A stretch of DNA of 64,000 nucleotides from Delphinapterus leucas. Its lineage: Eukaryota; Chordata; Mammalia; Artiodactyla; Monodontidae. The stretch spans positions 83,794,755 through 83,858,754 of the forward strand of contig NW_022098069.1 of NCBI RefSeq assembly GCF_002288925.2. The letters are read 5' to 3'. This document shows, in pieces, positions 42,920 through 53,594 of the stretch; the stretch's first letter is position 1; each line of letters starts with the position of its first letter. A program made the translations under genes and the position numbers. The notes beneath the pieces were generated by a model. That model was not told where the DNA came from, searched no databases, and was given only the letters and a program-made list of their open reading frames with translations.

Positions 42920-43430
42920 TGCACAGCAAATGCACTGAGAAGTGCTGCATTGTTAATATTTTTTAACAAGTGGGCTAAGACACATACTGAGCTCCTTTGG
43001 AACACTTTGAAACAGGCTAGATATTTTTGTTTCCAAGAATTTAAGGTAGTACCTTTGAGAGATTTTATAAGCAATATACATCATTTCATATGGAAATACT
43101 GCCAAACATCCATTTTCAAAGTACTCCTACTACAGCCTGAATCTCTTTGGAAAAGAGGGATTTTCTCACTTATTATTAAAGTAGCCTTTGATTTGAGGGG
43201 ATAAGTTGCCTGTGTTGATGCTTTTTGAAAACGTGAACTAAGTAGCCCGCGGGTGATAACAGCCTGCATTCGGTTTCCATTTGGAACTTGTGTCTTTCAG
43301 TAAAAAAAAAAAATGCAGAATTCATCTTCAAGTTCAACAGCTCTTAAAAGCTCCATGTTTGTGAGATACTCACCTGACTTTGGCAAGTTCACACGCTCTC
43401 CGCGGCCACGCACATCTCGTTACAAAAGTC
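42920..43430. promoter_or_regulatory. AT-rich, repeat-free island
   Basis: About 500 bases of unusually AT-rich sequence, such as gcattgttaatattttttaacaag, ataagcaatatacatcatttcatatgg and ttattattaaagtagcctttg, sit between an L2 and a CHR-1 SINE. It matches no repeat family I know. The one open frame across it (42797-43204, + strand) gives no recognisable protein. It could be a conserved non-coding element or an unrecognised old repeat. Confidence 0.28.
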
Positions 43431-43432
43431 TG

Positions 43433-43555
43433 GGACTTCCCTGGAGGTCCACCGGTTGAGACTCCGCGCTTCCACTGCAGGGGTCAAGGGTTCGATCCCT
43501 GGTCAGGGAACTGAGATCCCGCATACCGTGCGTCGTGGCCAAAAAAGAAAAAATA
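43433..43555 (+). mobile_element. CHR-1 SINE (tRNA-derived)
   Basis: gggacttccctggaggtccaccggttgagactccgcgcttccactgc is followed by box-B-like gggttcgatccctgg and an A-rich tail after gtggccaaaaaagaaaaa. Confidence 0.95.
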
Positions 43556-44250
43556 TGTCTTCTATTGAAGGATGTTGTCTTTATAAAATTAAATTCTGGG
43601 ACACCTCTTAGCAGGTCAGTGTCAACAGGCCACAGTAGTAAGACCTTGGTCACTGCATGTGACAAGGCAGGTAGAGTGGTGGCACGATTGTCGATCCAGT
43701 TAAAGGGAAGCCAATTTCTTCCTTACTTTTCAGATCAAATAAGCATAAACAGAGTTCTGCTAGTTTCTTGTTGCATAACCCTCCCCCGGCCTCAAGGAAT
43801 TCCAAGGACAAAGGAAAGTCTTCCTGCAAAGTGTCTGATCAGAAGCTACATGTGGGTGCCCCTGCCAGGCTTCAAGCTTCCTGATCTCTTTTGGATAAAG
43901 AATTGCCCCGGTGGCTTCAGGCTTCTGAATCCTCAACTGACACACACTGGATTAATTTCAAACTGCTATCCTGGTCCCCAGGGCCGTGCGCCCCGTGCTC
44001 ACTAGGGTCCTGTGGCCTCCTGGCTGTGCCTGGAAAGCACAGACTTGCTTCTGGGACTCACCTCCCTCTGCCCAGGGCACATCGTCTCAAAGGTCCTCAC
44101 AGGCCCCCCTCCTCGGCCCTCCTCCTGTCTCTTCCCAAGCATCACCTCTGCAGAAAGCTGCCTGCAATGGCCCCCATCTCTCCCCCAGGTTCTCTCCAGC
44201 CCTTTTCCATTGCTCCATTTTCTTCAAAGCTCTCGTCATGTTTGGAAATC
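43556..44250. other. Intron without recognised elements
   Basis: No exon or confident repeat was seen. The C-rich part 44090-44220 has a weak L2 resemblance. Confidence 0.35.
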
Positions 44251-44388
44251 ACAGTTGTCCCTCGGTATCCACGGGGGATTGGTTCCAGGACCATCCACGG
44301 ATGCTCAAGTCCCTTACTGTCGGCCCTCCGCATCCACGGGTCGCGTATCCGCGGGTTCCGCATTCACGGCTACAGAGGGCCGACTGGA
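44251..44388 (+). mobile_element. Tigger/MER2-type DNA transposon remnant
   Basis: The left end acagttgtccctcggtatccacgggggattggttccaggacc, ggatgctcaagtcccttac, and the right end ggctacagagggccgactg are the terminal regions of a TcMar-Tigger element joined by an internal deletion. Confidence 0.82.
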
Positions 44389-45364
44389 TCTTGTTCGCGT
44401 GTTTCCTTGTTCTCAGTCGGTTTTCCCCGAAGCTCAGGTGTGAGCCAAGCTCAGGTGGGCTCTGTCCTGTGTCCCTTCATGGCCCCAGTGACAAGATGTA
44501 ACTGGTGGCTCTTCTGCCCTTCTCCCCACGGATGACCTTGGCGACCCGCCTGCCCATCGCAGAGATGGACTGAGGGAGGAGGGTTCTTCCCCGGGAGCTG
44601 AAGCACAAGCTTGCATGTTTAGAGCCAAATACGTGTCTTCACTTAGAGAACAGGGAGCTGTTGACATTCAGGTCTTAAAGGGGAGATGAAATTCTCCAAC
44701 TCCCCTGCCCTGGCCGCAAGCTTGTCATGACAGCTCCTGCCAGCCCTGACCACACGTGTGATGCAGATACCCGGGGCGGGGCAGCACCTGGGACCATGTC
44801 TTGTTACAGGAGAGAGAGAAATGGGAGGGAGGGAGGTCACTTACTGAGGAGGCCCTTTTCCCCCAGCTCAGGACTCGTAAAGGTCAGCCCACATCAGCAG
44901 GAGAACCTGTAGCTTCCTTGCCTGAAACCCAGGAGGTGGCAGTGTTCGGGTGAAAGATGCAGGGGGCCGTGCTGGTGCTGGCTGTCCTCCAGGACACCTG
45001 GAGTGAGTGTTTCAGTCTCGCAAGGCTTTCTTGCTAGCTCTCCTCCTAAAGATGGAGAAATGGCCTTCTCCTGACCGTGGGTGGCTCTTTTCTGGCCTGG
45101 GCTAACCGCTGTGCACATTTCCGAGGTTTGAGAGTCCTGCTGTCTGACCTTCAAGCGGAGTAGACAGTGAGACAAAGTCAGACCACAGAGGGGTCCTGGT
45201 GTGATGGCCCGCCGAGTAGGTCCTGGGGCTGAAGTCGGGAGCCCGGGCCTCCACTGGAGACCCCAGGAGAGGGAGCCAGTCCCTAGAGCCTGCCTCAGGC
45301 GCTCTCCTGTTAAAGGAAGATCTCCATCCACCTTTCCCATCCCAGTTCCATGCCAGCTCAGTCC
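44389..45364. other. GC-rich intron without recognised elements
   Basis: No exon or confident repeat was seen in about 1 kb. Confidence 0.35.
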
Positions 45365-45830
45365 ATAGACATTCCATACGAGCCACATACGAAATTTCAA
45401 ATTTTCTGACAGCCACACTTGAAAAGTAAGGAGAAACAGTGAAGTCAATTTTAAGAGTATATTTTATTTAAGGCAGGATTATCAGGTCCATGAATAATTG
45501 AAGTAAAAATAACCAAGGAGATCTTTTACACTCTCTTTCTCACACTAAGTCTTTGAAATCCAGTTTATATTTTATTCTGACAGTACATCTCAATTCAGCT
45601 TCTAAATTTTCATTGGAAGGACTTGATCTACATTTAGAGTTCATAGAATTCGCAGTTGAAAAGGTGGATTCGCGTGCCCGAGCTGCTCCAAAGATACTTG
45701 AGTTTTCCAATAACCCAAGCAAGTGTCAGCTTAAAAAATCAAATTTAAATTAATCTAAATTAAATTAAATTAAAATGGCGGTTCCTCAGTCACACGGGCA
45801 CGTCCAACTGGATGGCACCGTGCTCGCTCT
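45365..45830 (+). mobile_element. hAT-type DNA transposon remnant, family not assigned
   Basis: agccacatacgaaatttcaaattttctgacagccacac, gaagtcaattttaagagtatattttatttaa, agatcttttacactctctttctcacactaagtctttgaaatccag and cagtacatctcaattcag follow a dispersed AT-rich element beginning AGCACTGTCCAATAG as I remember it. A taaat/taaatt low-complexity stretch lies at 45735-45775. Confidence 0.52.
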
Positions 45831-46435
45831 TTTTTATCCAGTGAATTAGCCAGTGTGTTTACTCGTGCTGCCCTTGTTTTGCATTTTCCAAGCTGAATCA
45901 AGCAGGCATCCGTGTCTGACTGCTGAGGTGTTTATGGTCCAGTGTTTGCCGTGCGGTGAGAAAGGTAAACTCTCTGTTGTTTCTGCTTCTGTCCGGTAAT
46001 TTGACGAATGAACGATCTGAGTTCATAATTGAGAAATTAGTTTTTCGCAGAGCTCCATTTGTTCGTGAACTGATGGGGTTGAGACCGCCACATTTCGGCG
46101 TTCGGGGCGGGGTGTCACATCTCAATGAACAGACAAGATTTTAATGACCGGTGCACAGCTGTGTGTTAGGATGTGGTGACGTAGGAAGGACAAGTTTGAG
46201 CTCCCACAGCAGGATGTTCTCCCTGGAAAGAGCGTTACTAGGCACCAGGGAGAGCTCCACACCACATTCTCCTTTCTGACCAAAGCCGCAAGCTCAGCTA
46301 AAATGCCAAAGTAGTGAAGAGAAACTGTGTGTCCAGGCCCTGTGAGTGGCTGGGAGGAACTGGTTGCCTACACGTAGTAACAAGTCAGTAGGAATCTGTT
46401 AATGAGTAATCTCCTTCTAAAAATAGGAGCTTACT
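45831..46435. other. Intron without recognised elements
   Basis: No gene or confident repeat was seen. Confidence 0.35.
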
Positions 46436-46525
46436 TTCAGTAATCATTGTTTGGAAGACCTTAAAAAAAATGAATTGATGACATCAATTAATATTAGCAC
46501 CTCCTTGGATTTAACAAAAGAAAGC
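46436..46525. promoter_or_regulatory. Possible regulatory patch with perfect palindrome
   Basis: cagtaatcattg, the palindrome at 46473-46489 and tcaattaatattagc give a dense run of ATTA/TGAT cores in 70 bases. No repeat family is recognised. Confidence 0.28.
46473..46489. promoter_or_regulatory. Palindrome AATTGATG-A-CATCAATT
   Basis: Perfect 8-bp arms flank a single A. TTGATGACATCAA includes TGATGACA/TGTCATCA, close to PBX/MEIS-type binding wording. Confidence 0.4.
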
Positions 46526-46564
46526 AGTAGGGAAGGGCCAACCAGATTAGTGCCTGCTGGGCGT

Positions 46565-46780
46565 CAAGCTGTGTGTAACCAAGAAGAGGTCGAATCCAGC
46601 CTGGCGTGCATCTTATTACAGAGGTGACATTTATACTGGGCTTTGAGGGTTGACCAGAAAAAGATCCAAAGAAGTTGTGTTCAGAGGTGTGCTTATTTGA
46701 AAAGTGGTGACAGAGGGACGCGTTTGTAAGGTGTGGCCATGGAGGGGTGGACGGAGGGAGCAGAATCTGGAAGATGGAGC
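46565..46780 (-). mobile_element. L2-like fragment, minus orientation
   Basis: gaggtgacatttatactgggctttgagggttgaccag corresponds to the reversed L2 region that reads as a GGTGACATTTGAGCTGAGACCTGAAGG block. Following sequence is weakly similar. Confidence 0.45.
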
Positions 46781-47344
46781 AAGCGTCAGAGAGGAAGTAC
46801 CTGGAACAGACAGGTAAGGGGTTGAGACTCTGTGCAGCAGAGCTAGAGGATGCCAGCTCCAGTGGCCACAGGCGTGGTCAATGGAGCTGGCCTGGCTCGG
46901 GCACCAGCTGGGACTGTGGCAGTGGAGAGTGTGTGCCCCGCCTGAGAGGGCAGCAGCTACTCGGGTCCATTCAGTTTTTACCATCTGGGAGTGGGGCCCG
47001 GTTGCCACCATCTTCTGAGATTACAAGAGAGATCAGAATTGTGGATGTTCACATGAAATTTCGCAATTGCTGAAACTCCGTGAGGACAGATGGGGTCATC
47101 TGGCAGCCCGTCTGCTGTGTCTGTTAGGTTTCAGGGAGGCTGATCAAGTCGGGCTCCTGCTTTGGAGAGATGCCCGCCACTGCGGTGAGAAGGCTCACGT
47201 GGAGGGAGTGAGCTGCAGGAGGGTCCAAGTAGGAGATCACGACATTTTTCCAGAGCAGGAAGGGGAGAAGGGAGGTGACAGGTGTAAGTAAGGAGGACTG
47301 GGTGCCTTAAAGGCAGGGCACCTTTCATCTCCTGGTACCAGCTT
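46781..47344. other. Intron, weak L2 resemblance
   Basis: gaattgtggatgttcacatgaaatttcg may extend the L2. Otherwise no element is recognised. Confidence 0.3.
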
Positions 47345-47545
47345 TCCAGTGGGCAGACAGACAGGTGAAATCAGGTGAACATAGAGATGAACTGAGGTGA
47401 ACAAACAGCTGAGGTCAGGTGAGCATATAGACACACTTAGGTGGCATACAGGTGAGGTCAGGTGGCATAAGATGAATTCAGGGGGGCATGTGGATGGAGT
47501 CGGATGGGCAGACAGGTGAAGTCAGGTGAGCAGACAAATGAAGGG
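47345..47545. repeat. Degenerate minisatellite rich in CAGGTG
   Basis: Irregular copies of a unit of about 18-35 bases around gacaggtgaagtcaggtgagc fill the interval. I count seven exact CAGGTG E-box hexamers, plus related gaggtg and taggtg. CAGGTG is the core bound by E-proteins and by ZEB/SNAI repressors. Confidence 0.8.
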
Positions 47546-47784
47546 GCACTTGATCGAAAGTACTTTGAAGGTTTACACTGAACGGCCAGCAGCTCACGTT
47601 CACGCCTGTGAATCACGACCAAATTATCTTATCACAGTAACTTCCAGTTAAATTGTGCTGTTCAGCTCGAGCCAGTCGAGGGGTTTTCTTCCTTTTGATC
47701 GTACGCTCAAGGGAGTGTTCCGTCCCCGTGCCTCTGAAGTGTGTCAAAGGCAAACAGGGCCGAGAGTGAGCGAGTGGGTGCCTC
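47546..47784. other. Intron without recognised elements
   Basis: No gene or repeat was identified. Confidence 0.35.
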
Positions 47785-47945
47785 AGAGCCAGCCAGACCA
47801 GCTGGGTTCCGGTTCCAGCTCCGAGACTGGCCGGTGACCTTGGCCAAGACCCATAACGTCTGTGGGGCTTACTTTCACCATCTCTAAAGTGGACGAAGTG
47901 GAGTATTTGGCTTCAAAGCTTCCCCGAGTCCTGGAATCGTACTCA
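47785..47945 (+). mobile_element. MIR SINE, plus orientation
   Basis: gctgggttccggttccagctccgagactggccggtgaccttggccaagaccc and ggcttactttcaccatctctaaagtggac correspond to the MIR core and its CATCTGTAAAATGG block. Confidence 0.55.
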
Positions 47946-48484
47946 GTCTCACACTTCCTGGAAAAGGTTGATGATTTAAACCTCACATTTCTATTTACTG
48001 CATCAGCCCATCTCATGGAGCCCGACCAAGCCCGAGTAGCCCCCTCTCGGCTCCAACACGAATCCACCAACCCCTCCGACCCACACCACACGGGACTGCC
48101 CGGATCCCAGACGACATCCCTCAGTGAGGAATTCCCATCTTTCTTTACTTTTCCCATCCATGAATAATGACGCATGGGTGGTTTTAAAGTTTACTTGTAT
48201 CATTATCATTATTTTTAAATTTTATATTAGCCACCACCTGCTGAGTCCCTACAAAATTCCTAGGCCACCTCTACACCTACACCCACAGAAGATAAGAACT
48301 TATTTTCCCCGTGTAGCAGTACATGGGGGAGCCAGGATTAAGACAGGAGGCTTGGTTCTTTTAAACGCCTCAAGCTCTCCTGAACCCTACTCATCTTTTA
48401 GGACTCCCTCAAATATCCTCGAGCCAGTAAGAAATGAGCCAGGCTTCTCGTTACATCTTCTGCATCATCTTGGCTCTCAGTAGA
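47946..48484. other. Intron, possible reversed MIR and L2 scraps
   Basis: gaagataagaacttattttccccgtgtagcagtacatgggggagccaggattaagac (48285-48345) may be a very diverged MIR. The rest is not assigned. Confidence 0.3.
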
Positions 48485-48725
48485 ATGCACTTGGAGAGCT
48501 CTTGCTCTGCCCTGGGCCTTGTGTGAAACATTGAATGTGTGGAGGTGAATGAGGCATGGCCTGTCTTAGGGAGCTCACCTTCTAGTCAGGGAGACAAACC
48601 GATGCATGTTCTGGGACTCCCAGAACATGGAGACACAAAGTACCAGGGGAGCTTAGATAAAGATCCCTTCCACCTGGAGGGACCCAGGAAGGCTTCCTGG
48701 AAGAGGAGGCAGCTGTGCTCATAGT
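48485..48725 (-). mobile_element. L2 fragment, minus orientation
   Basis: gtggaggtgaatgaggcatggcctgtcttagggagctcaccttctagtcagggagacaaacc and ggaaggcttcctggaagaggaggcagctg are the reversed L2 3' region, in order. Confidence 0.68.
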
Positions 48726-49249
48726 AAGATTTGGGCATGAGTTTTTCATGCAGTTAGATGTATGTGCACATGAAGGTATGTAAACGGTTGTTGTTAAACC
48801 AGTGCACCCGGTCGGCTGGGCTTCCAAAACCCAGGCTTAACGCAAACTCTTCCAATTTTATGGCAGGTAGGTTTAACTTGTCACTTCCTATGCACATCGA
48901 CAAGCAGTCCTTTTGCTCAGCTGATAGAAATTGCTTTGCGTATTTACCCACTTCTTTACAAAGTTATTTCTTGATCTTTTAAATTTCTCCCATGGAAAGT
49001 CTCAAGGGAGGAACCCATCGTCTCTAATATCTACCTGTTTGGGAGCTATTGGGGGCATCAGTGAACGTCCCCGCATAATGGTGGGGCTTGGGGAGATGGG
49101 GGAAGAGTTGGAATAGTGTCTGGGGCAGGAGCCAAGTGTGACAAAAGCACGAATCCCAAACGCCTGAGGAGGGTGGATTTCTTGCATCCTGTAGAAGTTA
49201 GAGACCTGTGGGCCAGTTTTAGGAGGTGCAGGACAGTAGGAGACCATTC
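48726..49249. other. Intron without recognised elements
   Basis: No exon or confident repeat was seen. 48840-48990 is AT-rich and repeat-free. Confidence 0.35.
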
Positions 49250-49465
49250 CCAAATGTCACTATTACCTATGTGCTGGGCTGTATATTCTTTGCTTTATAC
49301 ACAAATCCTTACAACAGCCTTACAGGGAAGACCTATCATCCTTTTACAGATGAGGAAACTGAGGCTCGGAGAAGAGATTTGCCCAAGTTTATCCAGCGAG
49401 AGAGGGTGGACCTGAGACTTGAACCCAGATCTAACACCAAAGTCTTTTGGCCTTCCCGTGTCCTT
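49250..49465 (-). mobile_element. MIR SINE, minus orientation
   Basis: acctatgtgctgggctg, cttacaacagccttacaggg, catccttttacagatgaggaaactgaggctcgg and gacttgaacccagatctaac trace almost a whole reversed MIR. Confidence 0.83.
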
Positions 49466-49529
49466 AATTTTTTTAAAAAAGTTACAATAAGAATTTTTTA
49501 AGGAAAAAGACATTTAAAAAGCATTGTAC

Positions 49530-49740
49530 AGAAAAATAACAAATTTAATACAGATTTTAATAAACATATGAAAAGATGTTCAGCCTCTTAATGAAAAGCA
49601 AACCAAACGGCTGATGCACTTTTTTTTATTAGTTCTTAAGTTGGTAAAAAACTGAGGTACCACCAACGATAATATCCCTTTTGACCAGGATATAAGGGAA
49701 TAGGAGTTCTGGCAGTATGTGCTTCTCCTCACCTTATTGT
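49530..49740 (+). mobile_element. Ancient L1 remnant
   Basis: taaacatatgaaaagatgttcagcctcttaatgaaaagcaaacc is followed by actgaggtaccacc. This resembles the L1 ORF2 stretch with GAAAAGATGTTCAACATCATTA and GAGATACCACT. Confidence 0.5.
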
Positions 49741-50359
49741 TATGTTTAAAACAGAATGTTAATCCAAGGTCGGTGATCTTTCAATCAAAGACCATAGCAG
49801 ACTCTGTCCTAAAGAAGAAACAAGGCATCTGTCGTCTTCTTGGCTGGCATGACATCTGGGGCACAGAAGCACTTGCTGTGAGGGGGAGCCTGCCTAACGG
49901 TGGCTGGACCTGGTCATTTGAGGCCCATCAAACCTCCCCAGCCAGGGCCAGGAGCGCCATGCTGACCGGTGCTTGGGCCTGCCCTTGGCGCTGTCCATGG
50001 TGCTGACCCAGCTAAGCCTCTACGCCACTTGGTTGGTGCCCTTAGGAGCCCCAGCCAGGTCCTCCTGTGCTGAGCATGGACTCCTGCTGCCAGAAACCTA
50101 CCCTGACCCTGAGTCCTGCACGTCGCTTGCTTACTGAAGACAACTCAAACACTGAAAATAGTATTATACCTGTAAATCCACCACCTAGAGGTGGTCTCTT
50201 GTAATGTTTTGATATATTTCCTTCTTGTCTTTTTTCTAGGAATCTTTAGTATGTCACTGAGACACTTTTATACTCTGAATTTTCATCATATGAGTTTTTC
50301 CCCATATTATTAAGAATGCTTTGTAATGATGATGTAGCCATTTCTACAGTTAGCTGCCA
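49741..50359. other. Intron without confident elements
   Basis: 50125-50345 is AT-rich and could be part of an old LINE. No exon was seen. Confidence 0.3.
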
Positions 50360-50610
50360 TATACTGGAGACATTTTATGTTCTCAGCATGACCTTAAGGT
50401 ATTTACAAACATTAATTCTAATACACAAAAGAACTTCGAAGTGAAAGTGTTATTATTCCCAACTGTACAGATCGTGAAACTGAAGCTCAGAGAGGGTAAG
50501 TAAATTGCCCTGGATCACACAGCTCAGTAAGGGGCAGAGATGGTTTTGAATCAGTAGATGTCTGATGACAAAGGCCATGACCTTGCCATTGCACCACACT
50601 GCCTTCAGCA
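50360..50610 (-). mobile_element. MIR SINE, minus orientation
   Basis: gttattattcccaactgtacagatcgtgaaactgaagctcagagagggtaagtaaattgccctggatcacacagctcagtaagg is a well-preserved reversed MIR core. Confidence 0.83.
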
Positions 50611-50999
50611 ATCCTTTACATAAAATGGTTAAATAAACCATGCATATATGATAATTCACTTACCCATCGCTGGGTAGTTGGACATCTAGATGGCTTTGTG
50701 CTGTCACATAGAATATTGTTAAAGGTGAAAGGATCATAGGAGTTTGAGATTTGGAGACCCCGAGGCATGATTGATGTCTTTCTACTTCCCCCTCTATGAG
50801 TATGCCACGTCCAGCAAGAGAGTGTGAAGCCTTGCTTGAATGCCCCCCCTTCCCACTGAATCCACTGCCTGCACCAGTCAGTTCCATTAGCAACTACAGC
50901 TGTGGCTTTAGCCTAGAAGCAGTCTGAGTGGTCCATTTGATCACGGCCACCCACACCCTACTTCACTGTCCTTCCTATGCATGGGCTCCCCTCGGGTCA
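50611..50999. other. Intron without recognised elements
   Basis: No gene or confident repeat was seen. Confidence 0.3.
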
Positions 51000-51095
51000 G
51001 GTCCCCGCCCACCCTGGGCTCATCCATCGAACATGGGGCTGTGGCTTCCCAGCACCTGGCACAGAGCAGATGCTCAATACACATTTGTTGACGTG
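51000..51095 (+). mobile_element. L2/MIR 3' end, plus orientation
   Basis: cccagcacctggcacagagcagatgctcaatacacatttgttgac matches the shared 3' end (CCTGGCACATAGTAGGTGCTCAATAAATATTTGTTGA). Confidence 0.65.
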
Positions 51096-51589
51096 AAGAC
51101 AATTGGCTCCGTGTTCCTGAGGACCTTGGCAAAGTTAACCCAGCTCCAGAGAATTGCCCAGAAACACCTCTGCCTGGGACACCAAGCAGATCAAAGACGG
51201 GTCAGCCTGGGACAGCAGCTGCCCTGTGCGAAGATGCAGGGGTTGTGGAAGGGCCCAGCACACCTGCCTGTCACCATCCTGACCCCACCTCAGGCGCGTC
51301 CTAGGGTTTGAAATGATTCCCAAGTGTCGAGTCTTCCTTTCCTTCTGATGTGAGGGGCGCCACTGGAGAGCTTGCTTTCGGGAGTGGGCAGGCAACACAG
51401 TGGTTTGCTCCGGATAAGACATTATTATGAATTCCAACCCCTCTCTCCACTCTCTAGAGGACTTAGATTAAACAGGTTAAAACATGGACTCGATTCGCAC
51501 ACGTCACCCGCCATGTAAGAGCAAAGCAGAGCTACACCCTGGGCGTCACGCTCAGCCCAGGGGTCCTTGTCCCCTTGAGGCTCATATGT
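51096..51589. other. Intron without recognised elements
   Basis: No gene or repeat was identified. Confidence 0.35.
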
Positions 51590-51815
51590 GGTCAGTTTCA
51601 TCACCAGCCTCGCTACAGTGCAGAGAGCACAGGGTCTGCGGCCAGAAGACCCAGATTGCCCCTCTGATGTGCTGTGTCTTACGTGCAGCCCCGATGTCTC
51701 GATGTCCTCACTTGTTCGTTTGTAAAATAGGATTCATAAGACCTGCTCCAGAGACAGATGCTTGGAGGACCGAGACAGTGTCTGTGGCCATGCTTTGCAG
51801 ACTCTAACATACAAG
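51590..51815 (+). mobile_element. MIR SINE, plus orientation
   Basis: gagagcacagggtctgcggccagaagacccagattgcccc and cgatgtcctcacttgttcgtttgtaaaataggattcataagacctgctcc follow the 5' part and core of MIR. Confidence 0.6.
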
Positions 51816-51950
51816 TGTCTGTATTAAAGCAGTGTCTTCGTCTTCTTCATTCACAATCCATATGCCGGCTCCTAACGTGGTGTCTGTCACGTGGCAGGTG
51901 TTCCGGAAACGCCAGTGGAATAAACCGTTAGTAGTAGTAGTAACAAATCA

Positions 51951-51993
51951 TTGTCGCTGATAAGAAGTAGGAATTCCTTCTTATCAGTGACAA
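51951..51993. repeat. Near-perfect hairpin, 17-bp arms, 9-base loop
   Basis: TTGTCGCTGATAAGAAG (51951-51967) and CTTCTTATCAGTGACAA (51977-51993) are complementary except for one position that would be a G-U pair in RNA. The loop is taggaattc. No repeat family is recognised. Confidence 0.93.
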
Positions 51994-52199
51994 GAGAATG
52001 GGAATTCCAGTGGCCTTTGAGTTGGGCATGGAGGGAGCATGGATAAAGTGGAGTTAGGCATCTGAAGGCACCATCTCCCGACCCTACAGCTAGGTCTGTG
52101 TCCAACACCTGTCATGCTTTGGAAACGGAGAGCACATTTCAGAAAAAAGCTGCTTCCACGCCACGGCAGGCTGAAAGAGAGATGTCTAATAGACATTTA

Positions 52200-52330
52200 G
52201 TCCTAGTCAGGAACTTAGATGCTCCCGTGTCAGCCCTCACCTTAGAGGAGGCACGCTGGGGTCTGGAGAACGTAAGGGACTTGCTCAAGGTTGTACAGTG
52301 ACAGAAATGAGCATAATTCAGGTGCTGGGG
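52200..52330 (-). mobile_element. MIR-like fragment, minus orientation
   Basis: acgtaagggacttgctcaaggttgtacagtgacagaaatgagc corresponds to the reversed MIR segment AAGTGACTTGCCCAAGGTCACACAGC. Confidence 0.5.
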
Positions 52331-52429
52331 GCAACAAGTCGGTCCCTCTGCCGCTCCTACTGCAGGGAATGAGCTGCCTCCACGGCCACAAAAAATGCCA
52401 GTGAGATCACGTGCCTAATAACAGGCACT

Positions 52430-52647
52430 GGGGCTTCCCTGGTGGCGCAGTGGTTGAGAGTCCGCCTGCCGATGCAGGGGACACGGGTTCGTGCCCCGGT
52501 CCGGGAAGATCCCACATACCGCAGAGCGGCTGGGCCCGTGAGCCGTGGCCACTGAGCCTGCGCGTCCGGAGCCTGTGCTCCGCATCGGGAGAGGCCACAG
52601 CAGTGAGAGGCCCGCATACCGCAAAAAAAACAAAAAACAAAAAAAAC
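52430..52647 (+). mobile_element. CHR-2 SINE (tRNA-derived)
   Basis: gggcttccctggtggcgcagtggttgagag opens the copy. A box-B-like gggttcgtgcccc, the CHR-2 body, ggcccgcataccgc and an A-rich tail with c interruptions follow. It is full length. Confidence 0.97.
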
Positions 52648-53180
52648 CCAATATTATTAGGAGTAATCATTTCTTACAACCCAGTACAAGGGCAGAAATC
52701 TCTTCCCCAGCTCTGCTGGGCGCGTGGTAGGGCCTCCCTCACCCTCCTCACGTGCCCCCGTCGTTCTCCCAGAGGGAAAGCGACAACGGACACCCCAGCC
52801 CCAGTCCTCCACTGGCTGCTCGGCTGACACCCCCAAAGCCGGCCAGGCCATGCTCAGAGCTAAAAATAATAAAAACAGCAAGTGACACTCAGCCCTCAGA
52901 GACAAGCAAGAAGTACTCAGAGATTCAGACCCCACTCCTTCCCCCAGATCTCGGGAGGGATGAGAGATGCAATGAAAGGCAGGTGAATGGTTTGTCTAGA
53001 GTCTCAGGTGAGCGGATTTGAGGTCCCTTTCTCAGAAAAGCATCCTTGACTGTGAAGAGGGACAGCTCCGCAGACCCAGGTCTGTACTGGCTGACACCAG
53101 CGCTGCTCCTGCTGTCCCCTCCCTCCTTTGCAGGTCACCAGTGGATGGCAGTGTGGCCTGCATCGGGTGCTGGGCACTGC
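52648..53180. other. Intron without recognised elements
   Basis: No exon or confident repeat was seen. Confidence 0.35.
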
Positions 53181-53231
53181 CGTGGAGAAGCGTGGTGTCG
53201 GGCTCATCACACGTCACCACGCTTCTCCACG
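53181..53231. repeat. Perfect hairpin, 17-bp arms
   Basis: CGTGGAGAAGCGTGGTG (53181-53197) is perfectly complementary to CACCACGCTTCTCCACG (53215-53231). After a T-T mismatch, two further pairs (CG/CG) extend the stem toward an 11-base loop. No repeat family is recognised. Confidence 0.95.
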
Positions 53232-53594
53232 TGGCTGCTTCAGAGGGCCTTTATCTTAGCCCCTCTGAAGATAAACACAGGCCAAGTTAAATAGTTGTGC
53301 TGACTCCACACGACGGCTAAGTGTCCAGTTGCTTAGAAGCATGTTTCAAAGAATGTTTAAGACCCCAGGAACGTACCTGAGTGAAAAAGCTGGAACCGAA
53401 AGTATGCGTGTCCGTCTCCTAATTTACCAAAAGTAAGATCTGTGTACCAAGAAAAAGACAAAATGCCTCAATATATGAATATATCTCATTTTCATTTTCC
53501 ACTTTACATTTTCTCTTATATCACCAGTAATTAACGCGTCTCTTCTAATTGGAGAGAAAGGACTAGACCCATATCTCTATCACTCTCTCTATAA
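53232..53594. other. Intron without recognised elements
   Basis: An AT-rich stretch with no identifiable gene or repeat precedes the L1. Confidence 0.35.
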
